Positions 8,186 through 16,831 are shown, numbered from the stretch's first letter. The stretch is DNA of 64,000 nt from Luteolibacter luteus (GCF_012913485.1 NZ_CP051774.1:5642001-5706000); one strand, 5' to 3'. Numbers and translations are program-made. The notes: a model not told the origin generated them from the letters alone.

Positions 8186-9829
8186 ATGGAGGTCGATCAG
8201 ACGCAGTCTTTTAACCAGAAGCTGAGCCAGTGGATCGCGAGCCAAGGATTTTGGTTCCAGCTTCGCCATTCGATGTCAGGTGGTGGTGGCTGGGCCATGA
8301 CCCTGAGCCATCTGCTGCGCTTGGGTTTCAAGGTCCTCATCGCGCTGCTTGTCGCAGCCGGCGGCTTCGGCGTTTACTTGGTGAAGCGCGTGGATGCCGA
8401 ATCTTTCGCCGAGTCTCTGGACGCCAGCGTGAAGACCAGCTTGGGAGCGAAGGACGCGAAGCTCCTCGGATTTTCCCGCATCCAAGGGGATGCTCAGATC
8501 ACCCGCTTCGGCGCGGAAGGCGGAGACGAGTCGTTCTTCCGGAGCGTCGATGCCGGGAATGTCCGCTTCAAAATGGACCTGCTCGATGGCATCGCGGGTG
8601 ACTGGGATGCGGGCACCTTGATCGCGAAGTGGATGGAGCTGGATCTGAAAGCCGGCGCCGACACTCCGGATGCGGCGGCGCGGATCGGCGAATCGCTTTT
8701 CCGGGAGTGGCCGAAGTTCCAATTTTCCTCCGTGGAGGTAGATGATGCGACCTTGAGCTGGGGATATCATTCCCCGCTTCCGCAGAACCGGATCGACACC
8801 CGTGGTCGCATCGAACACAGCCGGATGGCGGCCACGCGTTCGGGCGGCGGATGGCGCCTTGTTTTCTCCGGCGGTAAGTTCTCTCAGAACTGGCTGCAGG
8901 GTTTGGAAATCGAAAAGCTGGTGATGGAGGTCATGCCGGGCTCGTTGGTGGTCAAGGAAGGCAACTTCAGGTGCGGCACGGGCACGGTTACGTTCCATGA
9001 TGTATCGGTGACGGGGGGCGACAAGCCCGCCTTCCATGGGAAGGTGGAGATATCACGGGTGGAAATCGCCCAACTGCTCCCCAAGGCTCTGGAACCCTTC
9101 TTGGAAGGCGTGCTTTCCGGGAACTTCGCGCTTTCCGGGTCCACGAATGCCGCGGGTGGGATTCAGTTGGAAGGAGATGTCACCTTGGGCGGCGATAGCG
9201 TCGTGAGCGTGCGCGAGCGCTTGCACCTGCTCAAATCCCTGTCCGTGGTCGATGTTTACAACAGCTACCGGAAAATCGATTTCAACCGCGGCAGCTTCCA
9301 TCTGAAGAGTTCCGGTGGCGTGTTGGAGCTCTCCCGTGTCGATCTGAAAGCGGACGAGCTGATGACCCTCCAAGGCCGCCTGAAGGTGCGCCCTCCGAGT
9401 GAGAAGGAGATGGCGGGAGCCGTGGGTGAGAATCCGGGCAATTCCTTCGCACCGATCTTCCAAGCGGGAACTCCTGCCGGCTCAAACGAGGCAGGTGATG
9501 ATATCTCCCTGCGAAAAGCTGCCGGTGAGCCGAAAGTGACCCAGCAAGGCAAGGAGATGGAGATCTTCAACCGCCGAGCCCAAGTGAAGTCGGAGGAGCA
9601 GTTCAAGATGGACGCGATCGCCCGCGAGTCCCAGATGCTTCGCTATGAGGGGGACTTCCGCATCACGATCCCGGGCGATGCCTTCGAGCGTGTGGAGGTC
9701 CTGCGAAGCACCTTTCCGGCGGACGCGAGCACTGGCCGCATCCCGATCGATGTTCCGATCCAAGGGACCATCTACGAGGTAACCCGCCGTCAAGCTGAGG
9801 AGCTCCTGGAGATCGGAACCAAGCATTGA
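8186..9829 (+). CDS. AsmA-like membrane-anchored protein
   Basis: 547 residues from ATG 8186, with a GGGAG 13 bases upstream; an in-frame start at 8093 would add 31 residues with no homologous look. A single membrane segment lies near residues 47-66 (LGFKVLIALLVAAGGFGVYL). The rest is a large beta-rich periplasmic region with repeated patterns such as VVKEGNFRCGTGTVTFHDVSVTGG and GVLSGNFALSGSTNAAGGI, as in AsmA/DUF3971-type proteins implicated in outer-membrane lipid homeostasis. The family assignment rests on topology and pattern, so it is tentative; substrate and partners are unknown. A strong hairpin follows. Confidence 0.7.
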   Translation: MEVDQTQSFNQKLSQWIASQGFWFQLRHSMSGGGGWAMTLSHLLRLGFKVLIALLVAAGGFGVYLVKRVDAESFAESLDASVKTSLGAKDAKLLGFSRIQGDAQITRFGAEGGDESFFRSVDAGNVRFKMDLLDGIAGDWDAGTLIAKWMELDLKAGADTPDAAARIGESLFREWPKFQFSSVEVDDATLSWGYHSPLPQNRIDTRGRIEHSRMAATRSGGGWRLVFSGGKFSQNWLQGLEIEKLVMEVMPGSLVVKEGNFRCGTGTVTFHDVSVTGGDKPAFHGKVEISRVEIAQLLPKALEPFLEGVLSGNFALSGSTNAAGGIQLEGDVTLGGDSVVSVRERLHLLKSLSVVDVYNSYRKIDFNRGSFHLKSSGGVLELSRVDLKADELMTLQGRLKVRPPSEKEMAGAVGENPGNSFAPIFQAGTPAGSNEAGDDISLRKAAGEPKVTQQGKEMEIFNRRAQVKSEEQFKMDAIARESQMLRYEGDFRITIPGDAFERVEVLRSTFPADASTGRIPIDVPIQGTIYEVTRRQAEELLEIGTKH

Positions 9830-9852
9830 TGCCCGGTGAGTCCGGGCTACTT

Positions 9853-9878
9853 CCCATAAGACCTCCAGGTCTTATGGG
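9853..9878. terminator. Terminator between the AsmA-like gene and metF
   Basis: CCCATAAGACCT (9853-9864) pairs perfectly with AGGTCTTATGGG (9867-9878). A smaller GCCCGG/CCGGGC hairpin precedes it. It lies between two convergent genes and can act on both; a TTTT follows on the plus strand after a G-rich spacer. Confidence 0.75.
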
Positions 9879-9919
9879 GGCGGGGGTTTTGGGACGTATC
9901 CAGAGGCAGGGCCGTCGGC

Positions 9920-10825
9920 TTAGCCTGCAGTTGCCAGGCCCAGGCTGGAGTAGATCTCCCGTGTGGCCTTGCTCTTGTTCAGCGTGTAGAAGTGGATGCC
10001 ATCCACACCGTGATCCAGCAGCTCCGCGCACTGCTGTGCGGCGTAGTGGATGCCGACCTTCTCCACCGCGGCAGGGTCGCCCTTCGCCCGGTCGAGCGCG
10101 CGCAGCAGCTTGGCGGGGAAGCGGGCTCCAGCAGCCAGTTCAGCCATCCGGCTCATGCCGGAGAGCGAGGTCACCGGCATGATCCCGGCGATGATCGGCA
10201 CATTGATGCCATGCAGACGGCAGCGGTCGCGGAAGTCGAAGAAATCGTGGTTGTCGAAGAAGAGCTGCGTGCAGATGTAGTCCGCACCGGCATCAATCTT
10301 CGCCTTCAGGTGATCCAGTTCCAGCAGACGGTTCGGCGTGGCCGGGTGCCCTTCCGGGAAGCCCGCGACACCGATCCCGAAGCCGCGCGGGTCGGGATGT
10401 GCTCCGGATTCATTGAAGCGCTTGATGAAAGCCACCAAGTCCGCGGCATGGCGGAAGTCGCAGTCCGACCAATCGTAGTCCGGCCAATCGCGCGGCGGGT
10501 CGCCACGTAGCGCAAGGATATTGCATACACCGGCATCGGCATAGCGACGCAGGATCTCTGAGATGTCCTCTTCCGAATGGCCCACACAAGTCAGGTGCGG
10601 GATTGGCGGAATCGCGGTGGTCTGCTTGATCCGCAGCACCAGATCGTGGGTCATTTCGCGCGTGCTGCCACCGGCACCGTAGGTCACCGAGACGAAGGAG
10701 GGATCGAAGGATTCCAGCTCCACGATGGTGCGGTACAGATCCTCGGAACCCGCGGCGGTTTTCGGCGGGAAGAATTCGAAGGAAAAGGTCGGTCGCCGCT
10801 TGGCGAGGATGTCACTGATGTGCAT
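9920..10825 (-). CDS. metF: Methylenetetrahydrofolate reductase
   Basis: 301 residues from ATG 10825 (MHISDILAKRRPTFSFEFFPPK). MetF is an FAD enzyme that reduces 5,10-methylene-THF to 5-methyl-THF, the methyl donor for methionine synthesis. Visible signatures are SFEFFPPK, VSVTYGAGGSTR, HLTCVGH, ILALRGDPP, FGIGVAGFPEGHP, ICTQLFFDN and IIAGIMPV. Length matches bacterial MetF. Open frame extends upstream of the ATG but without family similarity. The leader contains a hairpin followed by six Ts (see separate entry). It is divergent from the EF-hand gene. Confidence 0.96.
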   Translation of the reverse strand: MHISDILAKRRPTFSFEFFPPKTAAGSEDLYRTIVELESFDPSFVSVTYGAGGSTREMTHDLVLRIKQTTAIPPIPHLTCVGHSEEDISEILRRYADAGVCNILALRGDPPRDWPDYDWSDCDFRHAADLVAFIKRFNESGAHPDPRGFGIGVAGFPEGHPATPNRLLELDHLKAKIDAGADYICTQLFFDNHDFFDFRDRCRLHGINVPIIAGIMPVTSLSGMSRMAELAAGARFPAKLLRALDRAKGDPAAVEKVGIHYAAQQCAELLDHGVDGIHFYTLNKSKATREIYSSLGLATAG

Positions 10826-10876
10826 GCGCAGTCGAAGTCCGGGGAAGATGCGCCGGGAGTCCGGGTAGAGGGGAGC

Positions 10877-10919
10877 AAAAAACCCGCGGGTGTCGCAACT
10901 TCCCCGGTCGCGGGGAGTT
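10877..10919 (-). promoter_or_regulatory. Hairpin plus T6 in the metF leader, possible attenuator
   Basis: On the minus strand AACTCCCC pairs with GGGGAAGTT (10897-10919). It is followed after 14 bases by a small ACCCGCGGGT palindrome running into six Ts (10877-10882), about 50 bases before the metF ATG. This resembles a leader terminator. It was not matched to a known SAM or SAH riboswitch consensus. Confidence 0.35.
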
Positions 10920-10967
10920 TTCCATCTCGCAGGGCGTAAAGGCCCGGCACATCCTCTCTCCGGATTC

Positions 10968-11813
10968 ATGAAAGCTCTCCGTTACCCTTGGATCGCTGTT
11001 CTCGCCTTGGTTCCCGCGCTGGCGCAGGAGACACCGGTGGAGAAGACCGACGCCCCGCCTGCACCGCCAGCGGAGGGCGGTGAGAAAAAGCCCGGGGAGG
11101 GTAGAGGGAAGGGCAGGGGCAACCGGCAGGGAGACGGCGAGCGAGGCAAGGAAGCCCGCCGCGCGATGTTGGAAATGTGGAAGAAGGCCGATACCGATGG
11201 CGACGGCTCCCTTTCCCTCGCCGAATTTTCCGGGATGGAACGGCCCGGCCGCCTGCCGGAGGAAAAGCGTGCGGAGATTTTCAAGCGCATCGACAAGAAT
11301 GGCGATGGCAAGATCGGTCCCGATGAAATGCCGAAGGGGCGTCCGGGACCAGGCATGCCGCCTTTGGAGGATGTGGATGCGAACAAGGATGGGCGCATCG
11401 TTTTCGAGGAGTTCCAAAAACTCGGTTTCGTGGCCCGGCTGCCGGAGGATCGGCAGCGCGCGCTATTCGCCCGCATGGACCGGGATGGTGATGGAGCCCT
11501 GACTCCGAAGGATCGCCCTGAGCGGGATGGCCGTGGGAAGGGCAAGGGAGAGCACCGTTTCAACCCTCTCGACATGATCCGGGACCATGACAAGAACGGC
11601 GATGGCTCACTGAGCTTCGAGGAATTCCGCGAGATGCCGTGGCTCAAGGACAAGAGCGAGGACGAGCAGGAAGACCGCTTCGAGGCCTTCGACAAAAACA
11701 AGGATCTCAAGATCGACGCAGCCGACTTCCCGCCGCCTCCGCCTCCAGGTGAAGAAGGCCCGCGTGGAAAGAAGGAGAGGGATAAGGAGTCTCCGGAGAA
11801 GACGGAGCCCTGA
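10968..11813 (+). CDS. Secreted six-EF-hand calcium-binding protein
   Basis: 281 residues from ATG 10968 with a Sec signal peptide (cleavage after about ALAQ). A Pro/Glu/Lys/Gly-rich low-complexity stretch follows, then six EF-hand loops: DTDGDGSLSLAEF, DKNGDGKIGPDEM, DANKDGRIVFEEF, DRDGDGALTP, DKNGDGSLSFEEF and DKNKDLKIDAADF. Most loops keep the acidic 1-3-5 and position-12 residues, so Ca2+ binding is expected. The fourth loop lacks the final Glu and the sixth has a Leu at position 6. The tail is Lys/Glu-rich. Such proteins are common in Verrucomicrobiota and Planctomycetota; their role (Ca2+ buffering or matrix) is unclear. Confidence 0.85.
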   Translation: MKALRYPWIAVLALVPALAQETPVEKTDAPPAPPAEGGEKKPGEGRGKGRGNRQGDGERGKEARRAMLEMWKKADTDGDGSLSLAEFSGMERPGRLPEEKRAEIFKRIDKNGDGKIGPDEMPKGRPGPGMPPLEDVDANKDGRIVFEEFQKLGFVARLPEDRQRALFARMDRDGDGALTPKDRPERDGRGKGKGEHRFNPLDMIRDHDKNGDGSLSFEEFREMPWLKDKSEDEQEDRFEAFDKNKDLKIDAADFPPPPPPGEEGPRGKKERDKESPEKTEP

Positions 11814-11847
11814 AGATTCCCGTCCCACCTCTCGGCGCCCCGGGACC

Positions 11848-11864
11848 GCGGGCCTCCGGCCCGC
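11848..11864. terminator. GC hairpin after the EF-hand gene
   Basis: GCGGGCC (11848-11854) pairs with GGCCCGC (11858-11864) across a 3-base loop, 34 bases past the stop. There is no T-run, so the terminator role is only likely from position. Confidence 0.4.
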
Positions 11865-11933
11865 TCGGACGGTAGGCTTCCTAGGTAGGGTTGGGCACCC
11901 TTGGCTGGCTATGGGAGATCATTTCCCAAGTTT

Positions 11934-11962
11934 GATAGGTCCCAAAGGAGCAGGGACCTATC
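11934..11962. terminator. Hairpin between convergent genes
   Basis: GATAGGTCCC (11934-11943) pairs perfectly with GGGACCTATC (11953-11962) with a 9-base loop. It lies 12 bases past the end of the leftward metallopeptidase gene. It lacks a T-run on either side. Confidence 0.5.
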
Positions 11963-11974
11963 CTCGCCACATCC

Positions 11975-13345
11975 TCACTTCTGGACGCGCTTGCCTTTCC
12001 GGATGGCTTCCTTCCACTCGGTGTTCAGCTCTTCCAGATCCTTGCCGGTCCACTCCTTCCAGAGCTTCTCTTCGTAGTCGCCTTCACGGGCGACGGCGTT
12101 GAGCTTCTGGAGGAGCGCCTCATCTTTTTCGGTGACCACCCAGTCGAGGAAGTTACCGGAGATACGATAGCTGTTGTCGTATTTCACCCGGTCCGCTTGA
12201 TCTTCGCCCAAGCCAGCCCCCTTGCTTTCCGGTTCATAGAGGAACCAGCGGATGTAGTCGCAGATGCCTTCGGTCACCCAGCCCGGGGTTTCCTTCGGAT
12301 TGCGGTTGGTCTCACCGGCACGCCAGTAGTTCTGCACCACGTGACCCATCTCATGGATCGCGCAGCCCTTTGCCTCGCCCTTGAGTTGGTCGGGATACCA
12401 CTGCGCATTCAGCGAGATCTTGTTGCCGACCGCATAGGCCGGCGTGCCGCCCATGTCGGTCTTGAATTCGAAGCTTACCTGGTCCGGTGCGCGATAGCCC
12501 TTGCTCGGAAGCAGTTCGACGAGCTTCGGATACCACTTCTCAACCACGGGGATGAGTTCTTTCTCGCACCAGTCGGTGAGTTCGGGAGCCTTGGTGGAGT
12601 TCACCACGTAGGTGTACTTCTTGTCTTTCGACTTGTACGTCTTGATGATCTTTTCCGGTGCGGTCAGGCGTTCGACCGCCGAGCCGCGGGCGTCGATCAC
12701 GTCGATTTCGCTGAAGAAGGTATTGCCGAGTCCATCGTCCTTCGACGGGCGCTCCACATCGAAGAGGAGGTAACGGTAGCCACCGAGCGACCGGCCGCCC
12801 TTGTTTGAAATCTCCGCGGCGTGCTGTCCGCCGTTCTTGCCACCTTGGCGGGTGTCCACCGCGGCGATCGGTTCCCAACCGCAGGTCTTCGGATCTGTGC
12901 CGCGCTTTGGCAGCGCATTGAAATTCCGCGCGGAGCCGCTTGCGCCCCAGAGCTTGTAGACCTGCGGGCCGCGGTTGCCGTTGTGCCATGAGTAGGTGGC
13001 GACGCTCTTCACGGAGACCACGCTGCCCAAGTCCATGCCCAGGCGACCGCCTTCGGAGCCATTGGAGAAAAAGAAGTTCGCGCGTGGCTGGTCTTCCGTC
13101 GTGGGCACCTTGCCGTCCACCAGCACGGAAGGATCCGCGCTAGCGCCGTCCTTGGTCCCCTCGATGATGGTAAAGGTCGCCTTTGTCGCCGCATCATTGA
13201 TCGCGGGTGGCGGCACCGGATCGAGCTTGAAGCCCTGGTCTGCCTCGCCATGGCCTTTGCTCACGACGGCGGCTGCTTGAAGCGCGGGAACCGCAGTCAG
13301 CACGGCGGCGGCAAGGAGAAGGGTGCGAATGGAGGACGAGTGCAT
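11975..13345 (-). CDS. Secreted basic-secretory-protein family metallopeptidase with N-terminal carbohydrate-binding-like domain
   Basis: 456 residues with a Sec signal peptide (about 1-25). Residues about 45-220 resemble a discoidin/F5-8-type fold (GRLGMDLGSVVSVKSVATYSWH, and GYRYLLFDVERP near the end). Residues about 240-440 match the plant basic secretory protein family: SFEFKTDMGGTPAYAVGNKISLN, zinc motif HEMGH at 331-335 and WVTEGICDYIRW supplying a further acidic residue. The family is regarded as extracellular metallopeptidases; catalysis here is inferred from the HExxH motif. The gene is flanked by hairpins downstream and has an 83-base gap to the next upstream gene. Confidence 0.85.
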   Translation of the reverse strand: MHSSSIRTLLLAAAVLTAVPALQAAAVVSKGHGEADQGFKLDPVPPPAINDAATKATFTIIEGTKDGASADPSVLVDGKVPTTEDQPRANFFFSNGSEGGRLGMDLGSVVSVKSVATYSWHNGNRGPQVYKLWGASGSARNFNALPKRGTDPKTCGWEPIAAVDTRQGGKNGGQHAAEISNKGGRSLGGYRYLLFDVERPSKDDGLGNTFFSEIDVIDARGSAVERLTAPEKIIKTYKSKDKKYTYVVNSTKAPELTDWCEKELIPVVEKWYPKLVELLPSKGYRAPDQVSFEFKTDMGGTPAYAVGNKISLNAQWYPDQLKGEAKGCAIHEMGHVVQNYWRAGETNRNPKETPGWVTEGICDYIRWFLYEPESKGAGLGEDQADRVKYDNSYRISGNFLDWVVTEKDEALLQKLNAVAREGDYEEKLWKEWTGKDLEELNTEWKEAIRKGKRVQK

Positions 13346-13428
13346 GCCAGTTACGTCCGTATACGCGCACGGTTTAGCTCGTCGAACCAGTTTTTCACGT
13401 CATTCCCAAGCTAGGTATTTAGATAGTC

Positions 13429-13890
13429 TTACTTAGGCTTGGGGCTTTCGGGAAGAACGCGACGGAAGTGGATGAGCTGTTCGGTAACTTCGTAGCCGAT
13501 CTTTTGATGAAAGCGGACACTTGCCTCGTTGTCGTGCAGGCAATCGGAGGCCATCTCCCGGCAGCCCAGCGCGTCCGCCCAACGCTCTGCTGCCGCCACC
13601 AGCTTTCGTCCCACGCCTCGTCCGCGGAATTCCGGCAGGATGTAGATGCCCTCGATGTAGCCGACCGGGCTCGTGTCGCAGGACTCCGCCACATCGCGCA
13701 GCCGCGCTTCGACGAACCCGCATGCTTCCGCCCGGTCATCAATCGCGAGAAAGACCGCCCTCAGATGCGGCTGGGCCTTCAGAGCCTCCAGATCCCGCGC
13801 ATTGTCTTCAGCCAGGCAGTTTGGCCAGAGCGTGGAACGCATGGCGAACCATGAGCCGGTTCTGGCATCATCGAGTGGTCCGATCTTCAT
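13429..13890 (-). CDS. GNAT acetyltransferase, aminoglycoside 6'-N-acetyltransferase-like
   Basis: 153 residues from ATG 13890. The N-terminal WFAMRSTLWPNCLAEDNARDLEAL resembles the conserved MRxxLWP segment of AAC(6')-I enzymes. The acetyl-CoA motif is clear in YILPEFRGRGVGRKLVAAAERWA, and the end has NEASVRFHQKIGYEVTEQLIHFRR. AAC(6') enzymes acetylate the 6'-amino group of aminoglycosides; chromosomal relatives often act on other amines, so drug resistance is not shown. It is the last gene of a four-gene leftward unit and overlaps the preceding gene by 23 bases. Confidence 0.8.
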   Translation of the reverse strand: MKIGPLDDARTGSWFAMRSTLWPNCLAEDNARDLEALKAQPHLRAVFLAIDDRAEACGFVEARLRDVAESCDTSPVGYIEGIYILPEFRGRGVGRKLVAAAERWADALGCREMASDCLHDNEASVRFHQKIGYEVTEQLIHFRRVLPESPKPK

Positions 13891-14308
13891 GAGGGCGATA
13901 GAGAAGATAGCGGGGCGGGGGACCGAACTCCTGCTCGGACTCAAGGTAGGCGAGTTCGCCGGCGACGCAGGAAAGGATCGTAGGGCCACTGCCTACGGAT
14001 GTTTCGAGTGCAGTTTTCAGATCTACCAGCGTTCCTTCGACGTCCGGGTGAGCGGCCAAGGCGTAGCATCGCTTTGAAGCACCTTTGTCCAAAAGCAATT
14101 GGCGGAGATCTTCCGGGCTGGAGTTCGGCGGCGGAATCTCGATGAGATAGCGGGGATCGAGAAGCTCGGTCGCGTTGTGGCAGAAGCGATTGATGAAACG
14201 CTGGCGGTCCTTCTTCAGTTCATGCCGTAATCGCTCTCTTCTTACCGTCAGGATGAAGGACCGGATGAAGGCGTCTTCGTGGTGGGCGATCTCGTCTTCC
14301 GGGGTCAT
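13868..14308 (-). CDS. Hypothetical protein
   Basis: 146 residues, no recognised family. The N-terminal half is Arg/His-rich and helical (DAFIRSFILTVRRERLRHEL). The centre carries DPRYLIEIPPPNSSPEDLRQLLLDKGAS and the end is FGPPPRYLLYRPHEDR. No signal peptide or membrane segment is seen, so it is probably cytosolic. It starts 6 bases after the DUF1697 gene ends and overlaps the GNAT gene start by 23 bases, which supports translation as part of that unit. Confidence 0.65.
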   Translation of the reverse strand: MTPEDEIAHHEDAFIRSFILTVRRERLRHELKKDRQRFINRFCHNATELLDPRYLIEIPPPNSSPEDLRQLLLDKGASKRCYALAAHPDVEGTLVDLKTALETSVGSGPTILSCVAGELAYLESEQEFGPPPRYLLYRPHEDRTTR

Positions 14309-14314
14309 CGGGGC

Positions 14315-14851
14315 CTATGGGTTACACAGGTCGCGCAGCGCCATCACCGACTTCCAGTTTCGCGTCGTTGCCTTCACGCCGAGCGCCTTTTCGAAGTAAG
14401 TGTTGTTCAGCTTTGTCCGGCCGTAGCCGTGCGGGCAGTGAAGAAGCACTGCGCCTTTGCCAAGCACCGCTTTCTCTCCCTCCGCTGCGGGCAGCTTGAT
14501 TGCGTCGAAGTTCTTCTTCGTCACCGGTGCGAAGAGAAAGGTCGCATGGAAATGGCTTCCTTCGCCGCCGGATTCCGGCCACAGCGGATTCTTTGAAGCG
14601 ATCGCATCGATCTCCTGGGCCGTGAGCACCAGCACCGGGACGGAGAGTTCGAAGTCCTTCTTGATCCGTGCTTCGATCTGCTTGGCCAGCGTAGCGGCAT
14701 CCTCCTTGCTCTTGAACACCACGTTTCCGCTCTGCAAATACGTCTGCACGTCTTCCAAGCCCATGTCGGTCAGGCTCTCCTTCAGCTCCGCCATGCGGAG
14801 CGTGCTGCCGGTCACATTGACTCCGCGCAGGAGGGCGAGATAGCAGCTCAT
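14315..14851 (-). CDS. DUF1697 family protein
   Basis: 178 residues. The start MSCYLALLRGVNVTGSTLRMAELKE and the QTYLQSGNVVF segment are the signature of DUF1697, a small cytosolic family without assigned function. Its structure is known to be a two-domain alpha/beta fold. The C-terminal GYGRTKLNNTYFEKALGVKATTRNWKSV is also typical. It overlaps the upstream membrane-protein gene by 4 bases (ATGA), indicating translational coupling. Confidence 0.88.
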   Translation of the reverse strand: MSCYLALLRGVNVTGSTLRMAELKESLTDMGLEDVQTYLQSGNVVFKSKEDAATLAKQIEARIKKDFELSVPVLVLTAQEIDAIASKNPLWPESGGEGSHFHATFLFAPVTKKNFDAIKLPAAEGEKAVLGKGAVLLHCPHGYGRTKLNNTYFEKALGVKATTRNWKSVMALRDLCNP

Positions 14852-15387
14852 GATGTTCTGTTGGCTTTGGCGCTGAGGATGGCATCGCGCCAGCGTTCAT
14901 GCTCGAAGACGACGAAGCGCTCCGAGAGATCCGGCGTGCGGCGGATCATCAGGCCGTTGTTGACCATGCCCAGGGTTTTCGAGGCTTCCACGGATTGGAT
15001 TTCGTCGAGGGGAATGCTCAGCTCGTGGTTCTGGATATTGAAGCGGTGGGAGAGGAAGAAGAGCTTCGAGTCGGTGAGGAATAGATAGCCGCCCACGCCC
15101 TCGGCACCGGCGAAGTGATTGGCCGGCCCTTCGAGAACGATCTTCTCGTCGCCGAAATCGGGCCGCTTCAAGCTCATCTTTGAGGCCTGCCGCTTGGCGA
15201 ACCATACCATGACCGTTCCGAAAATTGTTCCCGCGATGATGCCGGGAAGGATTCCCCCGTCCCAGCGGCCGGCTTGGAAAGAGAAGATGATCGTCATGAG
15301 GAGCCCGAAGAAGAGGCCCATCTGGATTCCAGCGCGGGCATAGGAGACTTTCTGCGTGGCGATCTGGCTCATCTTTTCCGTTCCCAT
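14848..15387 (-). CDS. Two-TM protein with PH/GRAM-like domain
   Basis: 179 residues from ATG 15387, preceded by GGGAAAG with a 5-base spacer, which decides against the longer upstream frame. Two adjacent membrane helices (GIQMGLFFGLLMTIIFSF and GGILPGIIAGTIFGTVMVWF) are followed by a cytosolic domain. That domain has GAEGVGGYLFLTDSKLFFLSHRFNIQNHELSIPLDEIQSVEAS, the pattern of bacterial PH/GRAM-like domains. Its role is unknown; it is the first gene of the four-gene leftward unit. Confidence 0.7.
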   Translation of the reverse strand: MGTEKMSQIATQKVSYARAGIQMGLFFGLLMTIIFSFQAGRWDGGILPGIIAGTIFGTVMVWFAKRQASKMSLKRPDFGDEKIVLEGPANHFAGAEGVGGYLFLTDSKLFFLSHRFNIQNHELSIPLDEIQSVEASKTLGMVNNGLMIRRTPDLSERFVVFEHERWRDAILSAKANRTS

Positions 15388-15476
15388 GTTTTCTTTCCCG
15401 GCCGGGAGTTGGTCAAGGCAGGACGGGTGCCGGGATTTCTTCTTCTCAGGAGAGGGCACTGCGGCATCGTCGGGCC

Positions 15477-16220
15477 ATGGCCACGCTTACCGAAACCTAC
15501 GTCGATCTGGAAACCACCCGCGGCAGCATGCGGGTGCATGTCTTCGCTCCGGTGTCGGCAGGACCTGTGCCGGCCGTGATCTTTTATTCGGAGATCTTCC
15601 AGGCGACGGGGCCGATCCGGCGCATGGCGGCTGCCTTGGCAGGGGAGGGCTATCTTGTTGCCGTGCCTGAGGTTTACCATGAGTTCGAGGAGCCCGGCAC
15701 GGTGCTGGCCTATGACCAGGCGGGATCAGATCGTGGCAATGAGCTGAAGTATGCCAAGGAACTCGCGTCTTACGATGAAGACGTGGACGTGGTGGTGACC
15801 TGGCTCAAGGGGCATGAAGGCTGCACCGGAAAGATCGCCAGCTATGGCGTGTGTCTCGGTGGTCACCTGGCGCTGCGCGCGGGCTACCATCCCGGCATCT
15901 CCGCCATCGCGGCCTATTACCCGACCGATGTCCATTCGGCAACGCTCGGTGCCGGAAAGTCCGATGATACTTTGAAGCGCATCGCGAAGCTCGATGCCTC
16001 CATGCTTTTCGTCTGGGGTCGCCAGGACCCGCACATCCCGAAGGAAGGACGCGAACTCATTCATCGGGCGCTGGAGGAATGCGGAGCCGATTTTGAATGG
16101 CACGAATTCAATGCCGCGCACGCCTTCCTCCGCGATGAAGGTCCGCGCTACAATCCGGCCTTGGCTAGGGTCTGTATGAGCTTGCTTTTGAGATATCTCG
16201 GAGAAAAGCTTTCCTCATGA
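15477..16220 (+). CDS. Dienelactone hydrolase family protein
   Basis: 247 residues, alpha/beta-hydrolase fold. The DLH triad is readable: Cys126 in GVCLGGHLALR, Asp184 in VWGRQDPHIP and His215 in NAAHAFLRDEGPRYNP. Classical members hydrolyse dienelactone in catechol degradation, but many homologues act on other esters and no degradation genes are near, so the substrate is open. No signal peptide, so it is cytosolic. Its stop overlaps the next start by 4 bases (ATGA). Confidence 0.9.
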   Translation: MATLTETYVDLETTRGSMRVHVFAPVSAGPVPAVIFYSEIFQATGPIRRMAAALAGEGYLVAVPEVYHEFEEPGTVLAYDQAGSDRGNELKYAKELASYDEDVDVVVTWLKGHEGCTGKIASYGVCLGGHLALRAGYHPGISAIAAYYPTDVHSATLGAGKSDDTLKRIAKLDASMLFVWGRQDPHIPKEGRELIHRALEECGADFEWHEFNAAHAFLRDEGPRYNPALARVCMSLLLRYLGEKLSS

Positions 16221-16831
16221 GCCGGAAAGGTGTCGTCCTGCTTTCCGTTCTTGCTTTTCTGGTCCTTGGACTGGGCTTGGCACTGATTTCCGTTCGAGGT
16301 CCGGAGCCGGCGATTCGTCCGACAGGAGCGGACAGGCAAGCGGCTCAAGAACCTGAACGGAAGTTGTCACCGCGAGCTGTGGGCAAGCTGGCAGACCAGC
16401 CGGATCCCGGCGGTCATCCTGCCCAAGTGGATACAGTGGCGAAGACAAAGCTAGCGGAGCGCGAGGAGGGCTTGAGCATCCGTGACCTGCGGAAGCACGG
16501 GATCTTTGTGGAGGCAGAGCAGGTAGGGAAGAATTCGGCATCCGGAAAGGTTCGGGTGACCGTTCCCGGCGGCGCGTTTTTGGAAGCGGATCGCGCCAAA
16601 ATGAGCAGCAACGGAATGCTGGTTGCCGAAGGAAATCCGGTGATGGTGAAGGGAGAAATGCGCGCCAACGTGGGTGGGGAGAACGGAGCGATGGCGATCT
16701 ATTTCGATGAGGGAAAGCAGAGCGTGGTCATGCGGGCCGGCGCCGCAGACAGGGTGACCGATGAGTCGAGGGACGAGAGCAATGTTACGGATCCAGACCG
16801 GGGTAACCTAGGCCCGGACCCAGAAGAGTGA
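16217..16831 (+). CDS. Membrane-anchored hypothetical protein
   Basis: 204 residues. An N-terminal hydrophobic anchor (VVLLSVLAFLVLGLGLALISV) is followed by a Pro/charged linker. A small beta-like domain around 85-170 (KHGIFVEAEQVGKNSASGKVRVTVPGGAFLEADRAKMSS) follows, and then an acidic tail. The repeated VTVPGGAFLEADRAK pattern vaguely recalls LptA/LptC-type LPS-transport folds, but this is not established. It is translationally coupled to the dienelactone hydrolase gene. Confidence 0.6.
   Translation: MSRKGVVLLSVLAFLVLGLGLALISVRGPEPAIRPTGADRQAAQEPERKLSPRAVGKLADQPDPGGHPAQVDTVAKTKLAEREEGLSIRDLRKHGIFVEAEQVGKNSASGKVRVTVPGGAFLEADRAKMSSNGMLVAEGNPVMVKGEMRANVGGENGAMAIYFDEGKQSVVMRAGAADRVTDESRDESNVTDPDRGNLGPDPEE

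Noticed and set aside
10826-10967. SAM or SAH riboswitch before metF
   Set aside because: The hairpin and T-run are real, but no conserved core of a known class could be matched, so no riboswitch is called.
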